A stretch of 64,000 bases of DNA, taken from positions 82,529,785 to 82,593,784 of the forward strand of contig CM048555.1 of the NCBI GenBank assembly GCA_026413225.1. The letters run 5' to 3'. The stretch comes from Otis tarda (lineage: Eukaryota > Chordata > Aves > Otidiformes > Otididae). The position numbers and the translations under genes are program-made. The notes beneath the pieces are model-generated. The model ran no database searches and was not told the DNA's origin. It saw only the letters and a list, made by a program, of their open reading frames with translations. Below, in pieces: positions 1 to 11,365 of the stretch (positions are counted from its first letter, which is position 1; the number at the start of each line of letters is the position of its first letter).

Positions 1-128
1 TGCAGCCCCACTCCCAGAGGTGCAGGTGGTGAGGGGGGGGCTCAGCAGGGCCCCCGGCCACCCCCCTGAGACCCCACAGTGACCCCCAGCCCCAGGATGG
101 AGGAGGAACCCATGGGTGATTTTCCAGT

Positions 129-134
129 TTTATT
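129..134 (-). terminator. PCGF1: PCGF1 poly(A) signal AATAAA
   Basis: TTTATT on plus reads AATAAA on minus, about 105 bases past the PCGF1 stop. It implies a short 3' UTR of roughly 110-130 bases. Bases 1-120 beyond it are GC-rich and hold nothing recognisable. Confidence 0.8.
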
Positions 135-238
135 CAAAAAATAAACTTGAGCAGGAAGGGTGTTAAGTTAGGGGGAGTGGGGGGGGGGGGCACGGGAGCA
201 GGGCTGTGCTGCAGGGGGGCAGCGCCCGCCCCCAGCCC

Positions 239-3200
239 CTACCTCCGCTTGTCCTTGATGCTGTAGTGCAGCAGGAGTGGCGCGGGCTGCAAGGCAAGAG
301 AGGGGTCAAGGCCACCGGCACCCCCACCCCACGCCCCAGCCCAGACCCCCCCCCGCCAGCAGCACTGGCCCGGGGCTGCGCCGTGAACCTGCCCGAGCCC
401 CCCGGGACCTGCCACCCCCTGACCCGCGTGGGAACCGGCCGGCTGTGTCGCGGCCGTGGGTCGCTGCGCCAGTGAGCAACATCAATCATCCTTGATTCAG
501 CGATTGCCCGCTCCGCCGCCGCGTCCTCGGCACAGCGCTGCCCCGGGACGCCTCCCGGGACGCTGCCCCCGCCGAGCCCCCAGCCCGGGACGGGGCCCCT
601 GGGGACAACCCCCACGCGGCGGGACAGGCGCCCACCTTGCCGAACCAGCGCGAGAGCCAGAGCTGCTTCATCGTCATGTGGTCGGGGAGGGGCTCGTTGT
701 TGAACAGGATCTGCACCTACGCAGGGAGAGGCTGCGTCGGGGGGGCCCAGGACCCCCACCCAGGGCCCCCGGCCCCCCCAGGCCCCCAGACTCACGTGCT
801 GCAGCGGCAGCCCCAGCCGGTGGCACAGGACCCTCCGCAGGTGCCGGATCTGCGCCCGCACCGAGCACCTCACGTACTTCTGCTGCGAGGGGCAGAGCGG
901 CTCAGGGGGCTGCGCAGCCCCCAGCCCCGCGCCGAGGCACGGCGAGGCCCTGGCTCCCTCCGCCCACCCCGCCTGGGACCCCACGCACCAAGCCGAGCCC
1001 GGAGCGGGGGCTGTGGGGCCAGGTCTGGGCAGGGCTCGGGGGCTCAGGGCCCGGCGAAGCGGCAGGGCGGGCGCAGGGACCCCCGCTCACCTGCAGCACG
1101 GCTTTGCTCTTGTCCTTGCTGGAGCTGCGGAGGAAAGAGAAGGGGCAGCCGGCCCGCTCCGGCGCAGGGAGGGGGGGCCGCAGGCCATACTCCTGCCCCT
1201 TCCCTTGGTGCAGAGGTGCGGGGTGCCCCCCGCCCGCCCACCACGCGCGGTGCCGGCAGCTGCGCTGCAGCCATCGATCCCGTTCCGGCCCCCAGAGCCG
1301 CCGCTTATTGACTCTGCTGTCGGAGCCGGCAGGCAGCTGCGCAGCGCCCGCCGCGGCACCTACCAACACTGGCAGCTGCAGGGCTGCGGCCGCGGGGGAC
1401 AGAGCTGGCGTGGCAGGAGTCCCCCTGCCACCAGCCCCAGCCCTGGCCCCACCCAGCCAAGGGGCAGCGGCTCCGGGCGCCCCGCAGGCGCTCACTCACC
1501 TCTGCTTCTCCAGGCAGAGCGAGACGTGCTCGTCGTAGCGGAAGTAGTGGGCGCGCGAGTGGTCGAAGGTGCTGTAGGGGAGCCCCATGGGGTCCCCCCC
1601 AACCGTGTCTGGAGAGATGTGGAGAGGGGGCAGGCGTCAGCCCAGCTCCACCCGCAGGCACCGCAGCACTGCCCCGGCTGGCTCCCGGAGACGCCGCAGC
1701 GAGACCCCCTCATCCGACCCTGCTCCCGCCCGCAGACCCCTCCGCGCAGCCCCCGCGTGTGCCCACCCTCGCCGCTGGGCTGCGTCACCCGGTCGAGGCC
1801 GCGCGACTGGTAGAACTCCCGGATCCTCTTCTCTTCACCTGCGGGCGAGAGGCCGGCGCTGCTCAGGGACAGCCCCCCAGGCCCCCCCAGCCCACAACGG
1901 CTGCCCACCCCGTGGCACCCAGAGCGGGGGTCTTCGGGCTGCCCTTGGCCCCGCTGCTCCGGCCTCGGCTTTGCAACAGCTGAGCGCCGGCAGCTCTGGG
2001 CCAGAAGCGCAGACCCTCCCTTCCCCAGTCGCCTCCTCCGGGCTCTGCACCAAGCCCCCACTGCAGGCCAAGGACCCCTGGTCCTCTCCCTGTCCCCGTC
2101 GTCCCTCACACCACTCCCCACTTGCCCCCACTCCGCTGCGGGGCGGGGGACCAGGGCCCACTCCGCATGTTTGCCGTTTCCCGTCCAGCCCAGACCTCCA
2201 TCCCCGCAGCAGCGCCTGGCCGTGGCAGGGTGACACCTCTGCAGAGGTGTCCCCAGCGCCGGCCCCAGCCCCGTCCTGAGTGCTGGTGGGCAACCTCGAG
2301 CCTGGCGCTGTGCCTGCGGCGTGGGGGCTGCCCTCCCCGCACGCTGCTTTGCATTCACCCCCACCGACGGCCGGTTCACTGCGCCGTCGCTCAGCGCCTG
2401 GCCCCAGGGACGCCGCTCGCGGAGGCAGCCCCAGCTCCCATCCCCGCAGCGCCGCAGGGCCGGCTGCCAGAGCCCGAACCGACAGCAGGAACCCGCGCGG
2501 TTAAACACCCCCGGCCCAGCTCCCTGCTCCGCTCCCCACCGGACCCTGCCGCTGCTCCGCTCGCTGGCGTGGCCCAGGGGAAGGTGCCACCCCGGCAGCG
2601 GCACAGCCGGGGCCTCCTGCGCGTCCCCGCACCTGAACGTCCCAAACGGTGTGGTGCCAGCACTGAGTCCCCCCCAGCTCTGCTCTCCACCTCCAAGCAG
2701 CCCCACACACATCCCAGGCACAGTCCCACAGCCCCTGGGAGCGGGGCCGTTTGTCCTGCCTCCTCCCTTTCTCTACAACCGGTTTTAGACAGCAAGACGC
2801 CTCCCCCGCCCCCTCCGAGCCAGGCTCTGGCACTCACCATGGACATGATCGGTGTTTTGAGGACCCCGAGCCCCAGACAGAGTCACCCCCACCCAGCGGG
2901 GAGCAGCTGCCCCGAAAGCATCCGGTTCCTCCCGGGGCCCTCGCCCTCCCAGCTGCTCCCCACGCTGCTCCATGGGGCGTGGCGCCGGGGCCAGCAGGTC
3001 CCCCGAGGGACACTCACTCTCCTGCAGGCCGGGCACCAGCTTGTAGACGATGTCCTGCATGACGCGGTCCAGCTTCAGGTTGAGCAGCGGCTGCGTCTCG
3101 TGGATCTTGGTGTTGCACATGGGGCAGTACTTGCTGGTCTGCAGGTACTTGACGATGCAGCTCTTGCAGACTGCGCCCAGAGGGAGGGGGCGTCGGGGCG

Positions 3201-4234
3201 CTGGCGCGGCCCCGCTGCCCCCGGCGCTGAGCAGCGGGACACGGCCCCCTGGGCGGCTCTACTGACCCCGCGGACCCCCGCCCCGCCCAGGGACTCACAG
3301 GTGTGCAGGCACTCGGTGATGGTGGTGGCGTCGATGAAGTACCCGGCGCACAGGCAGCACACGATGTGCTCGTTCAGCTCCTTCATCTTCACCTTCACCT
3401 CCTCCTGCGGACACACGCCACCGTCACACGTCACCTGGCCCCCAGCCTCTGTGCCGCGCGCCCCACCACCCTCCGCAGCAGCCCTGCCCCGCCTCACTGA
3501 GGCCCCCCCCACCCCACAGAGCTCCCCCCTGCCCCGCGGTCAGCAGGAACCCCCAGGACACTGGGGCAGGACCCGAGGGACAGCACGGCGGGGGAACGCG
3601 GGGGTGGGGCAGCTCCCACCCAGCACAGGCAGAGGGACCCCGCACAGGGGCACGAGGAGACCCCGCTGCTGGGGCCGTCCCACGCCCCGGCTCACCCTCG
3701 GCCTCGCCCCACGGCCCGGCCTCGGGGGCTGGAGCGGAGCCGCCAGGGTGAGGGACCGGGACCGGGACCGGGACCGGGACCGGCCGGCACACACAGCCCC
3801 GTGAGCGCAGCCCAGCCACCGCGCCCAGGGCGGGGCTTAAAGCACCTGTGCCCCGCCCCCTGCCCCGCCCCCGCGCACGGCCCCGCCCCCCGCCCAACCC
3901 AGCACATGGCCCCGCCCCCCACCTGCGCCTCGCCCGCCACACCTGGCCCCGCCCCTCAACGTGCCCCCGACCCCGCCCCCCTTCTGCGTGGGCGGCCCGG
4001 CGCATGCGCAAGCCTGCACAAGGCGCCTGCGCGGCCCTGGCGACCTCCCCCTCCCTGCTCCCCCCCAAGCGGCGGCACAGCGCCCTCTTCCGCCCACGCA
4101 TGCGCCGCCCGGTGCCGCCGCCCGGTGCCGCCGCTCGCCTCGTTCCGGAGCGGATCCATCTTGTAGACGGCCTGGAGCTGGTTCCGCAGCCGCATGGCGA
4201 TCGCCATCGGGCCCCCCTGAGGAGGCGACGCCAT
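239..4234 (-). CDS. PCGF1: Polycomb group RING finger protein 1, 9 coding exons, 261 aa
   Basis: PCGF1 is the defining subunit of the variant Polycomb complex PRC1.1 (with RING1A/B, KDM2B and BCOR), which monoubiquitinates H2A K119 in the nucleus. Exons, 5' to 3' on minus: 4234-4139, 3404-3299, 3170-3018, 1838-1767, 1608-1500, 1124-1091, 882-796, 716-636, 286-239 (stop TGA/TAG class at 241-239). All phases close, giving 261 aa against 259 in human. The start MASPPQGG... matches the family N-terminus. A C3HC4 RING lies at residues 48-86 (Cys48, Cys51, Cys64, His66, Cys69, Cys72, Cys83, Cys86). Residues from about 150 to the end form the RAWUL domain that binds BCOR; the segment [15 protein letters not shown] is recognisable in exon 8. 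The C-terminus ends SIKDKRR. Oddity: the first intron begins with GC, not GT. Gene identity is near certain from the uninterrupted family match and synteny with TLX2. Confidence 0.97.
1839..3017 (-). other. PCGF1 intron between coding exons 3 and 4
   Basis: A 1.2 kb GC-rich intron. Acceptor ends CCCGCAG before 1838; donor GTGAGT at 3017. No second gene, RNA gene or clear repeat is visible. Long open frames here are a by-product of base composition. Confidence 0.7.
3995..4110. promoter_or_regulatory. NRF1-like palindromes in PCGF1 intron 1
   Basis: GCGCATGCGCA at 4000-4010 is a full NRF1-type palindrome, and a second related copy (CACGCATGCGCC) lies at about 4095-4106. Both sit just inside intron 1 of PCGF1 in CpG-dense sequence, as is usual for housekeeping CpG-island promoters. 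Binding is inferred from motif only. Confidence 0.5.
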
Positions 4235-4700
4235 CTTAGAACCTCCTCCGCCTCCCCGCTCACTTCCGGGTTCGGGGCGGGGCGGCGGCCGCCGCCCGCG
4301 CCCTGACTACAGCTCCCGCCGCGCCCCGCGCGCCGCACGGCATGCCGGGAGCGGCCGGGAACGGCGCCGAGCGCCGCCGCCCCCTGCTGGACGCGGCGGG
4401 GAGCGCGGCCTCGCGGCGCGGCGCTGGCCCCGGTGCTGACCCCTGACCCCGGCCCGCGGGGAGACCCCGCGATCTCGGGGCGCTCGGGAGGGGACCCGCG
4501 ACCGGCCCGGCCTTCACCCGGGGCCCCCGCCGCGCCGGTGCGGGCACCGCGCCGCGCTGGCCGTCCGGCCACGGAGCCCCCGGGCCCGCTTTGGGGGAGG
4601 GCGTTCTTCCGCCGCTGGCCAATAGCTGGGGGGGGACGCTTTTGACAGACCGCAGCAACAGCCAATCAGAGAGAGCGCTGCGTGCGCGCGGGGCCGCCGC
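4235..4700. promoter_or_regulatory. CpG-island promoter of PCGF1
   Basis: CpG-saturated sequence immediately upstream of the PCGF1 start. An ETS-type site CACTTCCGGG lies at 4261-4270, about 27 bases upstream of the ATG. CCAAT boxes occur at 4619-4623 and 4662-4666. There is no TATA box. This is a typical TATA-less CpG-island promoter; it could be bidirectional, but no plus-strand gene start was recognised. Confidence 0.6.
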
Positions 4701-5129
4701 CGGAGGGCAGCAGAGCACCGCGGGGTGCGGGGGCTCCGTGGGTCCGTGCGCCGGCCCCCCCCAGCCGCCCCGTGGGCCCCGCGCGGGGCCGTGCCCGCCG
4801 TGCCCCCGTCCCGCCGGGGCCCTCGGGGTCGCGGGAGCTGGCGGCTGCCCGCAGCGGGGGCTGCAAGGGGCCGCGGCCGGTCCCGGGGTGCGGGACCCCC
4901 CCCGAGCAGCGACCTCGGGGGCTGCAGGGCCCGCACGGACCCCGGTGGCAGCCCCCTCCCCGGGGCACCGCTGGGCCGGGGCGGCGGGGAGTGCAAGGGG
5001 CTGGGAGACGGGGGTGCAGGGGTACGGGGGGGACACGGCGGGGGCCGGGCTGGGGGCCGGGGGTGCAGGGGCTCGGGCTGGGGCCAGGGTGCGGGGTGGG
5101 TGCTGCTGGCGGGGCAGGGGGTGCGAGGG

Positions 5130-5345
5130 CTGCCGGTGCTGGCGCAGCGGGGGTGCCGGTGCCAGTGGAGCAGGGAGTACCGGTGCCGGTGCTGGCAGGG
5201 CGGGGGTGTCGATGGTGCCGGTGGCCGTACCGGTGCCGCGGGACAGGAGGTGCAGGTGGTGCCAGTGCCGGTACCGGGGGTGCCGGGGCGGGTGCCGGTG
5301 CTGGCGGGCCAGGGGTGCCGGTGGTGCCGGTGCCGGCGGAGGGGC
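5130..5345. repeat. Imperfect CCGGTGCCGGTGCTGG minisatellite
   Basis: Short degenerate hexamer-based units of the GTGCCG/GTACCG type recur across about 215 bases, interspersed with GCAGGG variants. No coding interpretation is favoured. Confidence 0.6.
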
Positions 5346-6544
5346 GGGCTCCCGGCGCAGCAGCCGGAGCCCGGGGCCGCGCTAATGGGGTGACCGGGTC
5401 AGGGCTCTGGAGGGGGAGGCGCGGCCCCGCTAATGCAGAGCAGACGCCGTTCCGCCCTGATGGCTCCGTGCGGCCGCCGTGATTGCTCCGATCCCGGCAC
5501 AAGTGCCGCCTGGGGAGCGGCGGGGGGGGCTCGGGACCCCGGGCCGGGGCTGCCACCCGCCGCAGACCGGCGGCACCGTCAGCCGAGGGGGGTCCCGGGG
5601 GGCTCCGGCGGGGATTAACTCCGGCCCGGCCCAGGCAAGGCCCCAGCACCGAACCGCGCTGCCGGGCCTGCTCCAGCACCGCCACCGGTACCGGCACCGC
5701 GCTGGCTGCCGCGGCCGGGGCCCAGCTGGGGCAGCGGCACGGCTGCTGCGGGTCGGGAGCCGCCTGGCTCCTCACCGCCGTGCTGGGGCCACGACCACCC
5801 GTTCCCTCGGTGCAGCGTGGGGGGCCGGGGGCCTGCGGCGCAGCGGGGAGCGGTGGCTGTGGGTGAGCCGGTACCGTTCCGGCGCCACCAGCCTCCCCGG
5901 CACGGCCCTCGGCTCGGGTGCTCCCGGACGGGCCCTGGTCCTGGAACTGGTCCCGGCCCTGCTCCCGGTCCCGGTCCCGGCCCTGGTCAGCGCACCCGTG
6001 TCCCAGCCCCTGTCACCGCAGCTCCCCCAGGTCCCAGTCAGCCCAGTGTGGCCCAGTCCAGCTGGCCAGGCTGGCTCGGTCCCCGTGCCCGACCGGAGCG
6101 GTTCAGGCTGGCCCGGTGCAGAGCAGCTGGCACCGGCCGAGCCGGCTGTCCCCCGGTGTCCCCCCACAGTGCCGGCTCCCCCGTCCCCGCCTCCCGCCCG
6201 TGGCCGGGCTCCAGCACCCACAGCCTTGAGCCCCGGGACGCGACCCCCCGCGAACTGCCTGGGCCCCCTCCCCGCTGCCGGGGCGCCCGCGGGCAGGACC
6301 AGCCCCCCACCCCAGGGTGCCCGCGGCCCCCGCAACGCCCACCGGAGCCTGCCCGCCCCTCCGGCCCCTCCTCGCCGGGAGGTGAGCAATGAGGCGGGGG
6401 CCGGGGTGACCCCCGCGGCCGGGGAGGGCCGGGCCCCATTTGTACCTGTCGGGAGCGGTTCCTGGGAGGGGCGGCCGGGCTGGGGGCTGCGGGGGTCACA
6501 GCCGGGCCAGCGCAGCCCTGGGGCAGGGCAGCATTGCTCCCCGC

Positions 6545-6665
6545 CCGCGTCGGCACCGCACCGAGCACCGGCACCGCAGCCAGCACCGGCACCGCAGCCA
6601 GCACCGGCACTGCGGCGGTACCAGCACCGCGCCGTAGTGACCACCGGCACCAGCACCGGCACCAC
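6545..6665. repeat. GCACCG-based minisatellite
   Basis: Units close to AGCACCGGCACCGCAGCC repeat with an 18-base register, followed by CACCGGCACCAG variants. Period-6 substructure is shared with the 5.1-5.3 kb and 10.2 kb arrays, so these may be related expansions. Confidence 0.6.
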
Positions 6666-7754
6666 CGCCCGGCCGCCCCCCGCAGGACCCGCTCACACCA
6701 GCGCAGGGCTCCGCACGCCCCGCACGCCGTCTCCTCGCACCCCTCCTGATGCACAGCTCCCGTGCTTGTGGCAGCGGCGGGTCCCCCCGCGCCTGCACCC
6801 ACTGTCACCCGCACTGACACCCCCGCGTGAAGGACTCATCCCACTCGTGTGCTGCCCCCACTCGCGCCCCCCGCACGCTCGCACCAGCCCGACACCAGCG
6901 GTGTGAGCCCCTGGGCTGGGCGAGGTGTGGGGTCTGCGGGGCGGCTCCAGCACCGCCCGGGCATGGGACCTGCGGAGACGAGGGGCTTCGGGGGGCTCGA
7001 GGTCCCGCCCGCGGCCCCTGCTGGCGCCGGGCACGGGGGCCGGGGGGCACGGGGGCCGGGGTGCCCGGCAGCCGGCGCTCCCCGGGGCCGTGCTTGCCAG
7101 CCTGGCACGCATGAGCCGCGCAGCTCCATCTCCCGGTAAATAATTAATGCCCGGGCGGCAGCCGGCACCGCTCCCAGCCTCAGAGCGGCTCCGGGGCTGG
7201 GCAGGCCGGCGCTTTTAGCAGAGACCTGCTCAAATATTCAGCTCCATTTCCGCTGCGGAGCCGCGCAGGGCCTGGGCGGCTCCTTCTGGTAAGCGCCTGC
7301 GGGGGGCTTTCCCGGCCGGGCCCCTCGTTGGGGCCGAGCGAGGCTGGGGCTGAGGTCGGACGCATTCGTGACGGCAGTGGGTGCAGGGCAGCAGCGCCCC
7401 AGCCCCCCTGGGCCAGGCGAGGTGGGGGCCACGGCCGGACATCCGTCCAGGGTGGCTGCCTGCAGGCAGGGACCCATGGGGCAGCAGGGGGGGACACGCC
7501 GGCCCACAGGCCCCCCACCCCGGGGTCCCGGTGCCGTGGCCGCTGGCCGGGTCCCTCTGCCCCAAGGCGATCGCGCTGCACCGCGGCCGGAGCTGGGGTC
7601 CCGTCCTGGATGGGGAGTCCCCGCGGCCGGAGCCGCTGTCCCAGCCCCACAGCGGCCCCACAGGCGGGGTCCTGGCCCCGCGGGGGCTCCAGGGCCAGCG
7701 GGTCCCGGGGCAGGGCAGGGTGGGCAGGGGTCCGCGGCAGGCCGCGGGCGGGGG

Positions 7755-7870
7755 GCTGGGCGCTTATGGACTGAACTCCTGGCTAATGCACCTGATTGGA
7801 TTTGCAGAATCCAATTACCTGCCCTCGGCCTTTGATAACGAGGTTCTGAGCGACGGCTTCTGTCAGCGGC
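7755..7870. promoter_or_regulatory. Candidate conserved non-coding element upstream of TLX2
   Basis: A sharply bounded drop in GC within CpG-rich flanks. It contains CTAATGCA, two ATTGGAT/ATCCAAT-like inverted halves and TTTGATAACGAG, arrangements typical of homeodomain and GATA/TCF-type sites. Function is inferred only from composition and motif density. Confidence 0.35.
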
Positions 7871-8589
7871 CACCGCGGCTGCGGCCACCGGCACCCGACG
7901 GCACCCCGGCCCACCGCGACGGCCAGCGCCGGCAGCCACGGCCCCGCGCCGGGCAGGACAGGACCCCCCGCTGCCCGCTGCCAAAGGGGCCCAGGGGCTG
8001 CGCACCCCCCGGCACCCCCGCTCCGTCTCCCAGCCCTCCCCTTCGTGCCGTCGCCCTGCCCAGGGCCCGGGGGCTCGGCTGCCGCCCCGGCGGCGTCGCA
8101 GCTGGCCGCGGTGGGTGTCCCCCGCCCGCAGGGCTCCCCACGACCTCCCCCCAGCCGGGGAGGTGCAACCACGGCACTGCTGCACGCCGCGCCCCCGGCC
8201 CGGGCCCCGGCACCCCCGGCTCTGCCGCCCTCCCCACCCCCCCAGGGGCTGCAGCCCGGGGACCCCCGGCGGGGAGCGGCCCGCCAGCAGCTCGGGGCCG
8301 GCATCACCCCGCAGCCGCGTCCCTGTCGCACCCGGCTCCTCCCCGAGGTCACTGCGTGGATGGCCGCCGCGGCGTCCGGCCGTCGAGGCCCCGGCAGCCC
8401 GCAGCCCGGCCGTCGAGGCCGCCCCTCGCCGTGCGCGGTGCTGCCCGCGCTGCCCCGTCCCGGCCCCGGTTCCTGGCCCGCTCGGACGGGTCGGCGTGGG
8501 GAGCCCGCGTCCGCCGGCTGCCACCCGCCTCACCCCGCGCACCCCGGCCGGGTGCCGGCGCCCAGGCCGGGGCGGGCGCGGGGGGCAGC

Positions 8590-8900
8590 GGGAGCGTTTC
8601 ATGCGGTTAAGAAGTGTCTGATTGAGGCAGGAGGCGCCAGCAGCTCCCCCGGGAGCCGCAAGCCAAGGACTGGAGGACCAAATGCAGGCTAAAGTAATCC
8701 AATCTGGGCCGGCTTCATCTAATTAGCCCAGAATTAACCCAGCAGCCAGAGAGGAGCTGACTGTCCCTACAGTTTGCCAGCGGGTTTGGGGGGAAGCGGG
8801 AGGAAGAAGGGGACGTCCAGCGGTAATGAGATTACGGGGGGGAGCGGGCGGGAGCGGGCGCTTGGCAGCGTCTTGCCGGTGGTAGCGTGGGGCCCTACCA
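8590..8900. promoter_or_regulatory. Candidate homeodomain-rich enhancer upstream of TLX2
   Basis: A lower-GC island with a dense set of homeodomain-like words: TAATCCAATC, TCTAATTAGCCC, GAATTAACCC, and GGTAATGAGATTACGG. It lies 3.7-4 kb upstream of the TLX2 start and downstream of no other gene start. The spacing and density are unusual against flanks that are nearly free of A/T runs. A TLX2 or PCGF1/LBX-type developmental enhancer is the inference. Confidence 0.45.
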
Positions 8901-10154
8901 GGCCTCCGCCGCTTAATTGCCGCGCGCTGGCCGGCGCGCAGGGAGCGGGCTGTCGGCGGCGAGGGGCAGGCAGGGACCCGTTTTAATGCCTCCTGCCCCG
9001 GCAGCAGCACCCGAGCCCGGCAGGAATCCCCGCGGGTGACGGGGACACCGGCACGGCTGGCCCGCGGGGACGTGGCGCCGCGAAGCTGCGCGGCCGCACC
9101 GGCTATGGCTGGCAGCCTCGCGGCCGCAGGCATGGTGGGGCATGGGGCAGGGGGCTGGCGGAGGGGCCGAGGGAGCCCCGGCAGCTCCCGGGCGGCCGCA
9201 GGGACGGGCAGTGCCGCTGGCTGGACCCCTGACGTGGAGCAGGGTGGGGAGCCGACCCCAATGCACCCATCCCTGACCTTGCAGCTCAGCTGTGGCGTGG
9301 GAGGCGCGCAACGGTGGGATGCCGGTGTGCAGCTCTGCTCCGGCTGCTGGCCCCCGCAGGAGCTGGCACAGCTGTGGTGGCAGTGGGGCCCGGTGCCACA
9401 GCGGCCACGGGCAGAGCTTCGTGGCCGAGGGCCGATGGCCTACCTGGCAGTGGGCAAATGCCCCGTCCTCTGCCGTGGGCCCCCTGCCCATCCCTGCCAC
9501 CCCGCTGCCAGGTCACGCTCCTGCCCCTGCGTGGGACACGTCCCCCTGTGCCCACGGGGCAGGAGGGGGCACACACCAGGGATGATGGTTGACACCGTGG
9601 CCGAAGAACAGGGAGCAGGTTTGTACCCGTGCACTGAGTGGTCCCAGCCCTCCCGGTGCAGGTGCGTGGGGGCAGGTGTGAGGGGTTGGCAGCCCTGGGG
9701 CCAGCAGGATCCCTGGAAGGGCAACCCCGCTGCAGCCACAGCTGGGGTGGCACAGGTCTAGTCTGAACGGTAATGGGATTTTGGGGACTCTCCCTGTGCC
9801 GTCCCAGGGCAGCCCTGACCCTGGCGCCGTGGGAGCCCACCCTGAGCAGGGGTCCCACACTGAGCAGGGGCCGAGCTGCACACCCACCTGGTGAGGCCCT
9901 GGCGGGGGGTGCCACTGGGCAGACCCCCATGGGCGCGGGGTGGACCGCGGCGCAGTCAGGCGCCGCGTGAGTCCGCACTGCCCCCGGCCCCGCCGCCTGC
10001 CCCCCAATCCATCTCCCGGGACCGGCAGCATTCCAGCCCCTGGGCGCACAAACATCTGCCTCCTGCTGCAGGTTAATTAACCTGCTGCCGCCCCCTCCCC
10101 CTGCGCCCGCCATCCCCTCCCCGCCCGCTCGGGGCCGCGGCAGGGGCCAACCGG

Positions 10155-10345
10155 GCCTGGGCCAGCGCCAGCGCCGGTGCCAATGGCAGCACCAAGCCTA
10201 ATGCCAGTGCCAACGCCAGTGCTGGTACCAGTGCCAGTGCCGGTGCCGGTACCAGTGCCGGTGCCTGTGCCAGTGCCAGTACCAGTGCCGGTGCTGGTAC
10301 CAGTGGCAGTGCCGGTACCAGTTCTGGTGCCGGTACCAGTACCTG
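10155..10345. repeat. Period-6/18 GTGCCAGTACCGGTGCC minisatellite
   Basis: Roughly 190 bases of alternating GTGCCA, GTGCCG, GTACCA and GTACCG hexamers. The reverse strand translates to Gly-Thr strings, explaining a spurious long minus frame across it. Confidence 0.85.
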
Positions 10346-10734
10346 CTGCACCCAGCAGGGCCAGGCGAGCCCCTCTCCCGCGGTGGGCCTGCAGCCGGTG
10401 GCGTCTCTGGGTGGGAGAGCCGCAGCCATGCTGTGCGCGTGCAGCTGGGGCACCGGGCAGGTTTCTGCTGGCACCTGCCAGGCCGCGAGCAAGAAACGCC
10501 AGATGCTGCCAGGGCTCGGTGCGGCAGGGTCTCGGTTCTGTGGGCCAGCGTGCAGCGTCCCCTCCCCTGCTGAGGCACCAGGGACCCGTGCCCGCAGCAT
10601 GGGGCTCCCGGGGGGCAGCGGGAAGGGAGATGCCCCTGGCGTGGAGAGCGGGTGGGACGCAGGCACAGCCAGTTCGGCACGGCATGAGGGTCAGGCAGGG
10701 CAGCACGCGGCCAGCCTGGGCCTGGTGGGGACAG

Positions 10735-10985
10735 ACGCACGTGTGCATGTGTGTGTGTGCATGTGTGTGCATGTGCGTGTGCAGTGGGGTCTGTGCCCGT
10801 GTGTGCAGCTGTGCTGTAGGGTGAGGTATGCACGTGTGTGCACGCTGGTGCTGTGTGTGCTGTAGATGTGTGTGTATGTGCATTTGTGTGTGTGTGTGAG
10901 AGCGTGGGTGTGGGTGTGGGTGTGTACGTGTGCATCTGTGCTTGCAGCGCCTGCGTGTACACGTGTACCTGTGCTGTGTAGTGTC
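10735..10985. repeat. TG-rich microsatellite tract
   Basis: Compound (TG)n with CATGTG and TGCG interruptions over about 250 bases, purine/pyrimidine alternating and so potentially Z-DNA-forming. Non-coding. Confidence 0.85.
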
Positions 10986-11207
10986 GGTGTGCGCAGCTGC
11001 GCTGTGCTGCACCCTGTGCATACACACGCGTGTGCAGGCAGCTGTGCCCCGCTCTCCGTGTGTCCGTGCATTGCCCCCTGCTCCCTGGCTGCATGCGTGC
11101 CCGTGCAGCCCCGGGTACCGTGGGTCCGCGCCCCGGCGGAGCTGCGGGTGTGGGGATGGCCACCCCGCGCTGCAGCGGCCTGGGTCCACCTGGTGCCCCC
11201 GGGTGCG

Positions 11208-11365
11208 GTGCCGTGCATGCGGTGCCCCCGGATCTGCCCAGTGCCGTGTGTGCGGTGCCCCCGGGATGTGCGGTGCCGTGCGTGCGGTGCCCCCGGATCT
11301 GCCCAGTGCCGTGTGTGCGGTGCCCCTGGGATGTGCGGTGCCGTGCGTGCGGTGCCGCGCGTGCT
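11208..11365. repeat. 65-bp tandem repeat, about 2.4 copies
   Basis: A unit beginning GTGCCGTGC starts at 11208, 11273 and 11338, an exact 65-base register with few mismatches. Each unit contains CCCCGGATCTGCCCAGTG. No family was recognised. Confidence 0.85.

Noticed and set aside
2122..3804. A 560-codon plus-strand frame opposite PCGF1
   Set aside because: It is antisense shadow of PCGF1 exons and introns with no family similarity.
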